Assembly (NCBI GenBank): GCA_963703175.1
Contig: OY969794.1
Span: 2,604,001 to 2,668,000, forward strand
Origin: VRUE01 sp963703175
GTDB lineage: Bacteria > Actinomycetota > Thermoleophilia > Solirubrobacterales > 70-9
Direction: 5' to 3'
DNA length: 64,000 nt
The position numbers were made by a program, and so were the translations under genes. Positions 19,559 through 27,893 of this stretch are shown piece by piece. Under the pieces are notes generated by a model, which was given only the letters and a program-made list of their open reading frames with translations, did not search any database and was not told the DNA's origin. Each line of letters starts with the position of its first letter. Positions within the stretch are counted from its first letter, which is position 1.

Positions 19559-20574
19559 ACCGGCCGGCTGCGAGTGCTGGTCAGGGCGAGGTGGCAGTCG
19601 GCGTGACCCCGCTGGCGCCGGGCCTGCGTCCACGCAGCGCTTCAGCGAACGATCGCCGCGGCACCGCAATCGGTCACGCGGATCGAGTCGCCCCGCAGGC
19701 GCTCTCCCTGTCCGAGATGCATGAGCGGGTGGAGCGCGCCCTCGAAGAGGTTGACTTTCCCGCCCCGGCCGGTGCCGAGCGGCTTGCCGAGGCGGCGCGC
19801 TACTCGCTGCTTGGTGGCGGCAAGCGGGTGCGGCCAATCCTGGTCATGGCCGCCGCCCAGGCACTCGGCGCCCCGGTCGAGCGGGTGATGCCGACCGCCT
19901 GCGCGCTAGAGCTCCTGCACACGAACTCGTTGATCGTCGATGACCTGCCGGCGATGGACAACCACGCCAAGCGCCGCGGTCGCCCGACCCTGCACCGGCT
20001 CTACGGCGACGATGTCGCGATCCTCGCCGGCTGCGCGCTGCTGAGCGAGTCCCAGCGGTTGATCCTCGAAGAGCAGCCGGGCCCCGCTGAGCTGCGCAAC
20101 CGTGTGCTCGGGGTGGTGCTTGAGGCAAGCGGGACCCCTGGGATGGTCGCCGGCCAGTACCTCGACGTGACGAAATACAGGCCGCGTGACCACTCCGACC
20201 TCGAACGGATGCAGATGCTTAAGACCGGGTGCCTGCTCGTCGCTTGCGTCCGCTGCGGGTCGCTGCTGGCGACCAATCGCACCGATCCTGCCTTCGACCG
20301 CTTCGCCGCCAGCCTTGGCTCCCTCTTCCAGGTTGTCGACGACATCCTCGACGAGACCGGCAAGGCCCGTTGGCTGGGGAAGATGCCGGGCAGCGATCGG
20401 CGTGCCGGAAAGCTGACCCACGTCACCATGTTCGGCCTCCGGCAGGCCCGGGAGACGGCGAAGGAACTGCATGAGCGCAGCCTCGGGGGCCTGGAGGAAA
20501 TTGCGTCGGTCGTGCCAGGGCCCACGGAGCCGCTGCGCGAGATCGCCGACATGGTCTATCGGCGGGAGAAGTAG
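19555..20574 (+). CDS. Polyprenyl (farnesyl/geranylgeranyl) diphosphate synthase
   Basis: This is a trans-isoprenyl diphosphate synthase that elongates allylic diphosphates with isopentenyl diphosphate. Both aspartate motifs are intact: DDLPAMD at ~129-135 (DDx4D, bacterial FPP/GGPP type) and DDILD at ~262-266. Substrate-binding GGGKRVRP (~87-94) and the GQYLD motif are also present. The N-terminus carries about 45 residues beyond the catalytic core; the GTG at 19555 overlaps the inhibitor stop, so a later start (for example GTG ~19603) is possible. The geranylgeranyl-reductase-like gene two genes downstream points to a C20 product, but chain length cannot be fixed from sequence. It begins a four-gene overlapping set (19555-23102). 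Confidence 0.88.
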   Translation: MNRPAASAGQGEVAVGVTPLAPGLRPRSASANDRRGTAIGHADRVAPQALSLSEMHERVERALEEVDFPAPAGAERLAEAARYSLLGGGKRVRPILVMAAAQALGAPVERVMPTACALELLHTNSLIVDDLPAMDNHAKRRGRPTLHRLYGDDVAILAGCALLSESQRLILEEQPGPAELRNRVLGVVLEASGTPGMVAGQYLDVTKYRPRDHSDLERMQMLKTGCLLVACVRCGSLLATNRTDPAFDRFAASLGSLFQVVDDILDETGKARWLGKMPGSDRRAGKLTHVTMFGLRQARETAKELHERSLGGLEEIASVVPGPTEPLREIADMVYRREK

Positions 20575-21252
20575 ATGAAGGGCACCGCACGGCGGACTTT
20601 GGTGCTGCGAATGGCCGCTCGAGTGTGGTGGGCGCCTGTCGTCGTGGTCGGAGCGTTGGCCGATCGTGGTTCGCGTGCTCGATGGCTTCTGACGCCGGGG
20701 ATCGTTGTGCTGGCCGCATCCGCATCGACCGCGTGCAAGCTCGTGATTCGTCGCCCCCGTCCGGGCGTTTCTATGCGCATCGCTCCGCTCGGCCGACTCA
20801 GCGCCGCGGGCTTTCCGAGTACCCACACGGCTTGTGCCTTCGCGATCGCCGGCTGGCACCGAGGTTCGCGGCAACGCAGATGGCTACATCTGGTTGCTAT
20901 CGGCATCGGCTACCTAAGGGTACGCCGCCGCGCTCATTACTACGGAGACGTGGTGGCGGGGGGGATCCTCGGTTATGGCATCGCTTGGCAAGCCGAGGGC
21001 GTCTGGTCGAGGATTGCGGGTTCGCGCGCAGCTCGCCCTGGAGGACGCGCCGGCCGGCGTCACGCCTTGCGTGTGCTTGAACCACGGTCCGTCGACGCCT
21101 CTGCATCGCGCCATCGTTCAGCGCCACACCGCGACCCCATCGCTGCGCCAGTGGGCCATGAGGCGTCCCTTCGACCCCCTGGGATACGCAACGATGCAGC
21201 CCCAGCGCGCAAGCACCGCCACGCGACGGATCCCGCACTGGGGGCCAAGTAA
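20575..21252 (+). CDS. PAP2-type lipid/prenyl phosphatase
   Basis: This 225-residue membrane protein carries the three PAP2 motifs: KLVIRRPRP (~56-64), PSTHT (the catalytic PSGH position, ~81-85) and a variant RVRRRAHYYGDVVAG with the second catalytic His and the Asp. Such enzymes hydrolyse phosphate from lipid (di)phosphates. It starts directly after the stop of the prenyl synthase (TAGATG), so removal of diphosphate from its product is an attractive role (inference). The C-terminal ~75 residues after WSRIAGS are Arg/Ala/His-rich and match no PAP2 feature I know. The stop TAA overlaps the next ATG. Confidence 0.75.
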   Translation: MKGTARRTLVLRMAARVWWAPVVVVGALADRGSRARWLLTPGIVVLAASASTACKLVIRRPRPGVSMRIAPLGRLSAAGFPSTHTACAFAIAGWHRGSRQRRWLHLVAIGIGYLRVRRRAHYYGDVVAGGILGYGIAWQAEGVWSRIAGSRAARPGGRAGRRHALRVLEPRSVDASASRHRSAPHRDPIAAPVGHEASLRPPGIRNDAAPARKHRHATDPALGAK

Positions 21253-21866
21253 TGACGCTCGCGCTCGGACCTCAGCTGTGGGTTGACTGGTTTGGCACGG
21301 ACCCACAACCGGGACCGGAGATCGTCTCGCCGGTCGAAGACGACCCGCTCGGTCGCCCGAATGGCGGGATCTGGACCTCGACGTTTTACGACGGCAGCTC
21401 CGCCTATGTCGAGCGGATGCGCGCTGTGCTGCCACCAGATCTGTGCGAGTGGCGTGATCGAGCCGCGTGGGTGTTGGAACCCGAACCGGTGGAGCTCTTC
21501 GTGATCGAGGACCGCCTTGCCGAGGCGGACTTCGTGCTCGACGCGCCGGACCTATTCGGCGACCGCCGCGTTTGGCAGCAGATGGCTAGCCGTTTTGCGG
21601 GCACCCACATGACGGCCAATGGCGCGCTCTCCTTTTGGCGCCAGCCGGCGCCGTCAGAGCCACGCTGGCTCGAGCGCATGGGTGCGCTGCAGGTGCTAAA
21701 GGAGGTGGGTTATGGCACTCCGCTCGACTGGTGGGAGGCAGAGAGCACGATCTGGTTCGACTGGCACTTCTCCGCCAAAGAGAGGATTTCCGCCATCGCA
21801 GTGCCCGAAATACCGCGGGTGCCGCGCGGTCACTGGGAGCCCGATGAACTGCCAGCGCTCGCGTGA
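21252..21866 (+). CDS. Hypothetical protein in the isoprenoid set
   Basis: I do not recognise a function. The 204-residue protein is soluble-looking, rich in Trp and acidic residues, with GIWTSTFYDGSSAYVERM near residue 40 and a C-terminal half with EVGYGTPLDWWEAESTIWFDW. No signal peptide or membrane segment is seen. The pattern GxWTST resembles small phage and plasmid hypothetical proteins, but this is only an impression. ATG 21252 overlaps the upstream stop (TAATG) and the next gene begins 6 nt later, so it is translated as part of the prenyl synthase-phosphatase-reductase set. Confidence 0.65.
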   Translation: MTLALGPQLWVDWFGTDPQPGPEIVSPVEDDPLGRPNGGIWTSTFYDGSSAYVERMRAVLPPDLCEWRDRAAWVLEPEPVELFVIEDRLAEADFVLDAPDLFGDRRVWQQMASRFAGTHMTANGALSFWRQPAPSEPRWLERMGALQVLKEVGYGTPLDWWEAESTIWFDWHFSAKERISAIAVPEIPRVPRGHWEPDELPALA

Positions 21867-21872
21867 CTACAA

Positions 21873-23102
21873 ATGCCGACCCGAGCCACCAAGCGGAGAG
21901 ATGAACGAAGCCCGCTCTCGGGCAGTCGGGATGTGCTGATCTGCGGTGCCAGCTTTGCTGGCCTCGCTGTGGCGCGAGAGCTGGCCGGCAGCGGCGCCGA
22001 CGTGATGGTCATCGACCGCTACGAGATCGGTGAGCGAGCGACCTCGGCCGGCGGCATCCCAACCGCGTGGTTAGAGGCGATGGGCCTGACCGCCTCCGAG
22101 TGCCAGCGCTTCGACTCGCTGCTCGTCCATACGCCGCACGGCACCAGGCGGTACCGGCTGCCCTGGAGCTTCTCGACCTTCGACTACGGCGAGCTTTGCC
22201 GGCTGCTCTGGCGCGACTGCAACGCGCGCTTCGAGACTGCCAAGGTGAACGGTCTCGCCGCGCGCGCAGACGCCAGCGGGGCGGGATCCGACGACGGCGT
22301 GGGAGGCGAGGTGATCGCGGTCGACACCGACCGGGGCGTGCTGAGCGCACCGTTGGTGGTCGACGCGCTCGGCTGGCGCCGGCTGCTTGCCTCGGGCGAG
22401 AGCTACCAGCCTCCCGACGCGCCGCTCTCACGTGCCATCGAGGTCCATCCCCCCGGCCGCGGCATGGAGTTCGAGATCTGGATCGACCGTCGCTACGTGC
22501 GGGCGGGCTACTGTTGGTCGTTCCCGGCCGGTGACGAGGTGCGGATCGGGGTGGGCTCCCTCGACCCGCGCTTCCCCCTCCGCGAGCCGGTCGAGCTGCT
22601 GGCAGAGGATCTCGGTCGCGATCTGGTCCACTACCAGGGCAACTACATACCCCACAAGCTGCGAGCAGCAACCGAGGCCGGCGTCTTCTTCGTCGGCGAC
22701 TCGGCAGGACACTGCATGCCGCTGACCGCCGAGGGAATCCGCCCGGCCCTCTACTACGGCATCGCCCTCGGGCGCGAGCTGCGCGGCGTCGTCGAAGGAC
22801 GGCAAAGCCGCGCGCAGGCGACCGCCCGCTATGTCGACTTCGCCGGCGTCCACGCGTGGAAGTTCCGCTGGCTCCTGCGCGGGCAGCGCATGTTGCCGCA
22901 CGTACCGCCGCGCCTCCTCGGCCCGGCGATCCGCCTGCTCGGCGCCAATCGCCGCGTCGTCCACTGGATCTTCGGCCACTACATGCGCTTCGCGCCGCCC
23001 GGGTTGGCGTGCCGCTCGGCGGATGCCACGCACAGTTCCGACGAGAGCGGCGAGCCTCCGGCGACGGCCGTCCAGGGGGAGGCTGGCTCCCTTGGCATCT
23101 GA
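21873..23102 (+). CDS. Geranylgeranyl-reductase-family flavoprotein
   Basis: This 409-residue FAD-dependent protein has the N-terminal dinucleotide motif LICGASFAGLAVARELAGSG, an ATSAGGIP loop like the CxGG region of geranylgeranyl reductases, and the second FAD motif VFFVGDSAGHCMPLTAEGIR (~275-294). The family reduces isoprenoid double bonds or hydroxylates aromatic substrates; the nearby prenyl diphosphate synthase and PAP2 phosphatase favour isoprenoid reduction. The C-terminal helices (RRVVHWIFGHYMRFAPP) resemble membrane-associated segments of the family. The start ATG 21873 is the first in frame; residues before RDVLICG may be excess. The cofactor partner is not evident, though ferredoxin genes occur elsewhere in the window. 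Confidence 0.8.
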   Translation: MPTRATKRRDERSPLSGSRDVLICGASFAGLAVARELAGSGADVMVIDRYEIGERATSAGGIPTAWLEAMGLTASECQRFDSLLVHTPHGTRRYRLPWSFSTFDYGELCRLLWRDCNARFETAKVNGLAARADASGAGSDDGVGGEVIAVDTDRGVLSAPLVVDALGWRRLLASGESYQPPDAPLSRAIEVHPPGRGMEFEIWIDRRYVRAGYCWSFPAGDEVRIGVGSLDPRFPLREPVELLAEDLGRDLVHYQGNYIPHKLRAATEAGVFFVGDSAGHCMPLTAEGIRPALYYGIALGRELRGVVEGRQSRAQATARYVDFAGVHAWKFRWLLRGQRMLPHVPPRLLGPAIRLLGANRRVVHWIFGHYMRFAPPGLACRSADATHSSDESGEPPATAVQGEAGSLGI

Positions 23103-23145
23103 GAGCCATACCGACCTGGGAAGCGGGCGCGGTAAACTCCGAGCC

Positions 23146-24036
23146 ATGCGCAGCCGATGGCTGTCAACTGCGCTCGCAGGTGGGGTGTTCGCCCTGCTCC
23201 TTGGCTGCCTCGCCCCGCCGGCCGTCGCCTCCAACTACGGATACCCCGCCACCTACAAGGGCACCACGGCCGAAGGCGGCGGGGTCGAATTCGAGGTCTC
23301 TGCCGACGGCACTTCTGTCACGCGCTTCCAGGCGACCCAGGTTCCGGAAAGTTGCGGCATGCGCTTCGACGGCATTGTCGAAGGGGCGTTCCCGATCAAG
23401 GCGGAAGCGTTCTCGGATGGGAGCCCCAGCGCTGGGCTGGTGTTCAGCGGCTTCTTCCCGGCCGCCCAGCGGGCGGAAGGCACCGTCTCCTACCGGATCA
23501 TCGACCTTCGCTACGACGGCTGCGAAAGCGCGACGGTGGGCTGGACCGCGAGCGTGGCGAGCCCACCCCTGGCACCACCGCAGATCCCGCCTGCCGCCGG
23601 TCCGCCACGCAGCGCCGCCGGCCAAGGCTCGGCGGCCTCCTCGCGTACCGGTGTCGTCGTTTCCTATCGACAGGAAGGCGGGATCGGCGGTCCACGGCCG
23701 TCGCTCGTCGTCTCCAAAGGCCGCCGGGCACGGGTGACCCTGGGACGCTGCACGGCGAAGCTCGCGCTGCGGCCTCGGGCCTGGAGGAAGCTGCGGGTGG
23801 CGGTGAGGGACGCCGACATTCAGGCGATCGCGGGCGACTACCCACCGCCCGCCGGTTCGGCGGACGAGATCACCTACGTGATCAGGACCCGCGCCGGCAC
23901 GGTGCGGATCGCGCCCTCCCCGGAACCGAGGAGTGAAGAAGTGATGCGCCGCCTCAAACCACTGCTCAAGGTACTGAACGGCCTGGTTTGGGCGGGGGAG
24001 CGGGGAATGCCTTCCTCTTGCCGGAGCAGCAGGTAG
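23146..24036 (+). CDS. Secreted two-domain protein with C-terminal emfourin-like domain
   Basis: ATG 23146 gives a clear signal peptide (MRSRWLSTALAGGVFALLLGCLAPPAVAS). Residues ~30-135 form a beta-rich domain with one Cys pair (PESCGM, YDGCES) that I do not recognise. A Pro/Ala linker leads to an emfourin-like domain (~165-285): SYRQEGGIGGPRPSLVVSKG, the LGRC strand, PPPAGSADEITYVI and LKPLLKVL. That domain is clearly homologous to the 19028-19558 protein (shared EGGIGGPRPSL, GSADxITYV). The gene lies after the isoprenoid set, not beside a protease. It is probably a second secreted M4 protease inhibitor; alternatively the domain has another role. Confidence 0.65.
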   Translation: MRSRWLSTALAGGVFALLLGCLAPPAVASNYGYPATYKGTTAEGGGVEFEVSADGTSVTRFQATQVPESCGMRFDGIVEGAFPIKAEAFSDGSPSAGLVFSGFFPAAQRAEGTVSYRIIDLRYDGCESATVGWTASVASPPLAPPQIPPAAGPPRSAAGQGSAASSRTGVVVSYRQEGGIGGPRPSLVVSKGRRARVTLGRCTAKLALRPRAWRKLRVAVRDADIQAIAGDYPPPAGSADEITYVIRTRAGTVRIAPSPEPRSEEVMRRLKPLLKVLNGLVWAGERGMPSSCRSSR

Positions 24037-24055
24037 CCTTGGGTTTGTCACCATC

Positions 24056-24946
24056 GTGACCGACCTCGGCGGGGCCTCCCACTATTTCCCGCCGGGCCGC
24101 TCGATGGCCCGGCGCGTCCACGGCGATCGCGTCGTCGGGCTCCTCTACGGGCAGCGGGCCCTTCTGATCGGGGCCCTCGAACCCCTCGCCTACAGCGGCA
24201 CCGTTCTCACGACCAATGCCGGCAGCCATCCCTTCGCCCGGCTTGCCCATACGGCAAAGCTTCAGGAGACCGTTTTTCTCGGCACGCGACAGGAAGCAGA
24301 CGAGGCCCTTGCCGCCGTGCGTCACTTGCATGAACGGGTCAAGGGAAGACTGCCAGAGGCGATGGGACCGTTTCCAGCGGGAACCCGCTTCTCCGCCCTC
24401 GACCCGAAGCTGATGCTGTGGACGCTGGCGGTGATCGCCGACTCCGGCCGGGCGATTTACGAGACGATGGTGCGGCGGCTGAGCGAAGCCGAACGCGAAG
24501 CTCTGTGGCAGGACTACATCCGCTTCGGCGAGCTGTTCGGAATGCCGCGCGCGGCGGCGCCTGCCACCTACCACGAATTCCGCGCCTGGTGGGAGGGGCG
24601 GCTCGCCTCTTCGGATCTTCAGGCGACCCCGCATGCCCTGCAGGTGGCGCCGCTCGTCGCCTTCGAACAGCCGGTGCCGATGGTGGCCCGTGGCAACCTC
24701 GCCCTGCAGAACCTCGTAATTACGGGGACTCTTCCGCCGCGGGTGCGGGAGATTTATGGACTTTCCTGGACCCCGGCCCGTGAGGTCGCACTGCGGGCAC
24801 TCGCCGCCAACCACCGCGTCGCTCGCCACTTCTTCCCGCATCAGATTCGCCGTGGTCGCAACAACTTTTTCTTCGACGCGGTGATCAAGTCAGAGCGGGC
24901 ACGCGGTGGCACTCCCACGCCCGATCCGACTGCGATCCGCCGCTGA
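24056..24946 (+). CDS. MpaB / rubber-oxygenase-like protein (DUF2236)
   Basis: This 296-residue protein begins at GTG 24056. The pattern SMARRVHGDRVVGLLYGQRALLIGALEP, HPFARLAHTAKLQETVFLGT, DPKLMLWTLAVIADS and WTPAREVALRAL is typical of the oxygenase MpaB/Lcp (DUF2236) group, heme enzymes that include fungal MpaB, which cleaves a farnesyl side chain, and latex-clearing protein, which cleaves polyisoprene. A candidate heme region is the basic-histidine stretch near HxxVKGRLPEAM. Placement just after isoprenoid biosynthesis genes makes an isoprenoid chain a reasonable substrate, by inference. No signal peptide is seen. Confidence 0.8.
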   Translation: MTDLGGASHYFPPGRSMARRVHGDRVVGLLYGQRALLIGALEPLAYSGTVLTTNAGSHPFARLAHTAKLQETVFLGTRQEADEALAAVRHLHERVKGRLPEAMGPFPAGTRFSALDPKLMLWTLAVIADSGRAIYETMVRRLSEAEREALWQDYIRFGELFGMPRAAAPATYHEFRAWWEGRLASSDLQATPHALQVAPLVAFEQPVPMVARGNLALQNLVITGTLPPRVREIYGLSWTPAREVALRALAANHRVARHFFPHQIRRGRNNFFFDAVIKSERARGGTPTPDPTAIRR

Positions 24947-25057
24947 CACCTCGGCCGGGCGACACCGCGCTGCCGACACCGAGGCGGAGTTCCGTCGCCC
25001 GGCCGATTCCGGTTTGAGGGTTCCGTGACCAGCGCTGATCTAACTTATCCGTAGTCG

Positions 25058-25300
25058 GTGAAGCTCACGCCAGGAAAACGGCGATGGCGCGGGCGGGGCC
25101 ACCACGTCACGCTGAGTCCGCCTGACGCGCTGACCGCACGGGAACTCAGGCCTGGCGATTCATGGCGGAGCTCGCCGCTCGTCATCCACACGCTTGAGGC
25201 TGTCGAGGATGCAGAAATCATCGAGGTCTCGACGCCACAGCTTGATGACGTCGTTCGTCTGGAGGACCGATACGGCCGCGTGGGTGACACCGCGCCGTAA
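25058..25300 (+). pseudogene. Cupin fragment (mannose-6-phosphate-isomerase type C-terminus)
   Basis: The frame from GTG 25058 gives KLTPGKR, then ELRPGDSW and IIEVSTPQLDDVVRLEDRYGR, which are the start and end of the C-terminal cupin of type II phosphomannose isomerases. The middle with the metal-binding histidines (RHxHRAEHW in normal members) is missing or scrambled and the length (80 residues) is short. It therefore looks like a deletion remnant. No ribosome-binding site is evident. Confidence 0.5.
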
Positions 25301-25370
25301 GCCGGCTGAGCGACTGAATCGTCGGCCGCCGCTGAGGCCGGGCCGTCGACCTGTTGCGGCGCCCTGGCGG

Positions 25371-25586
25371 AAATCAAACCACCACCTCGGATTTCGGGCA
25401 CTCGTGTACACGAGTGCCCGAATGGCTGCATATCGGCGCATATCCGCACGCATTTCCCGATCGCGGCCGTTTGCGGTGCCGCTGCGAAATCCCTGCAACT
25501 GAACAGATTCGCTGCCGGCAGAGGGCGGAGATGGGCCTAATTGCCATGCAGAAGGTCGAGGGTTCGAATCCCTTCAGCCGCTTTTT
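25371..25586 (+). repeat. Direct repeat copy 1 ending in a tRNA-Gly(GCC)-like 3' half (attachment-site-like)
   Basis: Bases 25538-25586 (49 bp) are identical to 59993-60041. They read as a tRNA 3' half: anticodon loop with GCC, stem GCAGA, variable loop, T arm GAGGG-TTCGAAT-CCCTT and acceptor strand CAGCCGC, then a T5 run. No matching 5' half precedes it (the expected TCTGC stem is absent). The upstream ~165 bp also resembles the second copy (ATATCGGCGCATATCC is shared). A tRNA 3' half duplicated as a direct repeat is the usual footprint of site-specific integration. No integrase gene remains nearby. Confidence 0.7.
25395..25420. repeat. Perfect 26-bp palindrome
   Basis: CGGGCACTCGTGT is followed immediately by its exact reverse complement. 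It lies 118 bp before the tRNA fragment. The second repeat copy keeps only CGGGCACT at the same place. It may be a recombinase or repressor site, or a hairpin. Confidence 0.8.
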
Positions 25587-25690
25587 ACCTGCAAATCAAC
25601 GCTTTCCATCACGACGACGAATCTCTCGGATGGGGCGTTTTCGACTGCGTTCTAGGCACTCAACGCCCGAACCACGTTCGCATTTTTCGC

Positions 25691-25718
25691 CGTTTTTGGG
25701 CACTGGTGCCCAAAAACG
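25691..25718. terminator. Inverted repeat with A/T-flanked stem; candidate bidirectional terminator
   Basis: CGTTTTTGGGCAC (25691-25703) and GTGCCCAAAAACG (25706-25718) pair perfectly around two bases. The A and T runs lie within the stem, as in some bidirectional terminators. It also contains the GGGCAC core of the 25395 palindrome. The stretch 25587-25890 holds no other recognisable feature. Confidence 0.4.
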
Positions 25719-25895
25719 AGCAATTGAGAGGATCGGCAGTTGACGTCGATGGAGCGTTTTCGTCCCACGCAGTAGGTCAAGGGTTTGATTTCTTGGTCGC
25801 TCCGCAGCGAGTAGGCCCTGGTCTTCTCTCCTAATCAGAGACAGCGTCGTGAGCCGGACCGGGTTTGACGGAGACCGTGATCTACCCCGGCGATC

Positions 25896-26135
25896 TCAGC
25901 CCAATCGGGGGGCGAAAACACCGAGATTGCGCAGGTCGTCCGCCATGATTCGCGGGTTATCTAGGTAAATGTCGTTGTCCCCCGCCTGTGTGACTTCGTC
26001 GTGGGCTTGGCGGAACGACCGTCCGAGGTTGATGGTCGACCCGTCGCGCAGAAACGCAACGGCAGGAAGATTCCACCGCGGATCGTCGTCCGCCAGTGCC
26101 AATAGTTCCGGAACGTTTATCTCTTGGGCTGGCAC
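25896..26135 (-). CDS. Small hypothetical protein
   Basis: This 79-residue acidic protein starts at a GTG (26133-26135) with a strong GAGGAGG 7 nt upstream, the main reason to accept it. It begins MPAQEINVPELLALADDDPRW and has no membrane segment. I do not recognise a family. It lies 106 nt downstream of the TIR gene on the same strand, inside the accessory region. Confidence 0.6.
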   Translation of the reverse strand: MPAQEINVPELLALADDDPRWNLPAVAFLRDGSTINLGRSFRQAHDEVTQAGDNDIYLDNPRIMADDLRNLGVFAPRLG

Positions 26136-26241
26136 CGTCGGCCTCCTCGTCAGGTTGACGTTCGAATTCTGGGCGTCGACGGCGACCCTAACCGGTCTGG
26201 GCCGGCGCTGGTGAATTTGACCTCCGCGCCATCAGTCTCAT

Positions 26242-27804
26242 TCACCGCTTCATTCGGCGGGGGCCACAACGCGGCACACGCGGATCGATATTGGGCGTGG
26301 TCGTAGTTCCAACCGGACCACCGTTGGTCATTGTGTCTGAGACAACGTAGTCATTGCGCCAGAGCCCGCTTGCGATCAGATAGAGTCCGCTCACGCTGCT
26401 CATGCTTCCACTCTCATTGGGAGCGACACAACGAACGGACACGCGCGTGCCGTAGGGGATTCGCCCCGGCGCTCCGTTGACGGCGGCGCCTTCAGGATTC
26501 GCGAACACGGGTGATCCGGCATGGTTGTCGGCGTACTCGATGACGGTAGTGGGGCGATGAGCAGGCGCCGTGTTCTGGGTATTGGCACCTTCGGTCGGGG
26601 AAGTCGCGCCGCTGCCGGAGCCCGGACTGGAGTTCTGCTTCTGGGGTGTATTGGGGGATCCAATGATCTTCGACAGCCCAAGGACTACCGCCACGATGAC
26701 GGCCGCGATGATCGCGATTGCGATGAGGTCGCCAACGCTGATGCCCTCGTCCTTGCGAAGCCACGAGAGAATTGGGATGCGACGCGTCCTGCGCTGCGCT
26801 GCATCGCTGGCCGGAGGTTCTTCGGCTCGACGCGGCTCGTCGGCTCCGGCGGCGGGTACACGGGCTGGACTGTCCTCAGCCCGCTGAAGCGCCCGCTCAA
26901 TCCCGCGGACGACTGCTTCCAGACCTGCCTCCGTGGAGAGTGCGAGGCGGTCAGCGAGGCGGGGGTAGATAGTCCGTACTTGGTCGGCATCGACGCCGTG
27001 CCAGATCGGGATGATCAGCGCGCCGCCGTCGGTCGATTCGCGATCGAGTAGGGCGTCGAGCTCGTAGCGCGTCCAGTTTGAGGCGAAGAACCCGGGGCTA
27101 AGAACTACGACGCCGCTGCGGCTGTTAGCCAGTGCATCAGCGAGTCGTTCGTGGAGATTGTCGCCAGCGATAAGCTCGCTCTCGTCGATGAAGACCCGGT
27201 ATCCGCGATCCGAGAGACTCTTCGCGAGGGGTCGAGCAATCGCATCCTTGTCTTCGTGTGCGTGGGAAATGAAGACGTCGTAGCGCGGCGACTCCTCTGT
27301 CGGGTCCGATGGTTGCTCTGAACGGCTCGGTGGCAGCTCGATAATCCGTCCCTCGTCGGTCAGATGGGCCGGCGGGTTGCAGAGTGAGAGCCCTTCGTTC
27401 ATGGCCGAGCGAAACAGCCGCTGTCCTTCGGGTTGCGACCAGCCGTCGAATCCGCCGTCGCCGTCAGGCACGGGCGCGGAGACGACGAGGTTATAGAACA
27501 GCTCGATCACATCGAAGAGGGTGTCCAGGTCCCACGAGGGGAAGTCCCTTTTGTTGACCACTCGCTCGAGGTCACCAAGCCATGTCCACAGTCCTGGCCT
27601 GGCGAGATCCGTAATCACATACTCATCCGGCCGGGGAAGCCGAGCGGAGTGCTCCTCGCCGGAAGGATCGGTGTAGCTGTTGAACGCCTCGTAGAAGAAG
27701 CCCTGCTCCTCGAAGTCGCGCAGCTTGCGGAACACGAGCTCGACCAATGCCTCCACGCTGATGGGAGGCTTGCGCCCGTGACGCTCAGAATACGACTCGG
27801 CCAT
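26242..27804 (-). CDS. Membrane TIR-domain protein with SH3-like C-terminus
   Basis: This 520-residue protein has four parts. Residues 1-150 are a helical N-terminal domain (DTLFDVIELFYNLV), resembling N-terminal domains of AbiJ-type abortive-infection proteins (weak). Residues ~174-300 are a TIR domain: YDVFISHAHEDKDAIARPLA, the BB-like loop FIDESELIAGD and WTRYELDALL with E248 at the usual NADase glutamate position. Residues ~357-381 are one membrane helix. The C-terminus is Ser/Pro-rich followed by a bacterial SH3-like domain (GSPVFANPEGAAV, GLWRNDYV), probably outside the cell. Bacterial TIR proteins are often anti-phage effectors that consume NAD. The combination with an external SH3-like sensor suggests detection at the envelope (inference). 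Confidence 0.8.
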   Translation of the reverse strand: MAESYSERHGRKPPISVEALVELVFRKLRDFEEQGFFYEAFNSYTDPSGEEHSARLPRPDEYVITDLARPGLWTWLGDLERVVNKRDFPSWDLDTLFDVIELFYNLVVSAPVPDGDGGFDGWSQPEGQRLFRSAMNEGLSLCNPPAHLTDEGRIIELPPSRSEQPSDPTEESPRYDVFISHAHEDKDAIARPLAKSLSDRGYRVFIDESELIAGDNLHERLADALANSRSGVVVLSPGFFASNWTRYELDALLDRESTDGGALIIPIWHGVDADQVRTIYPRLADRLALSTEAGLEAVVRGIERALQRAEDSPARVPAAGADEPRRAEEPPASDAAQRRTRRIPILSWLRKDEGISVGDLIAIAIIAAVIVAVVLGLSKIIGSPNTPQKQNSSPGSGSGATSPTEGANTQNTAPAHRPTTVIEYADNHAGSPVFANPEGAAVNGAPGRIPYGTRVSVRCVAPNESGSMSSVSGLYLIASGLWRNDYVVSDTMTNGGPVGTTTTPNIDPRVPRCGPRRMKR

Positions 27805-27893
27805 AGTTGAATTCTCGACGAGTGCTTAGGGGCTGGCGGCCGCTATGAGCGGGCGAGTTGACGAGACGAGCAGGGTATCGCGGGGAGGGCGCC

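Noticed and set aside
25541..25586. A tRNA gene
   Set aside because: Only the 3' half is present at 25.5 kb and at 60.0 kb; no D arm or 5' acceptor strand can be found.
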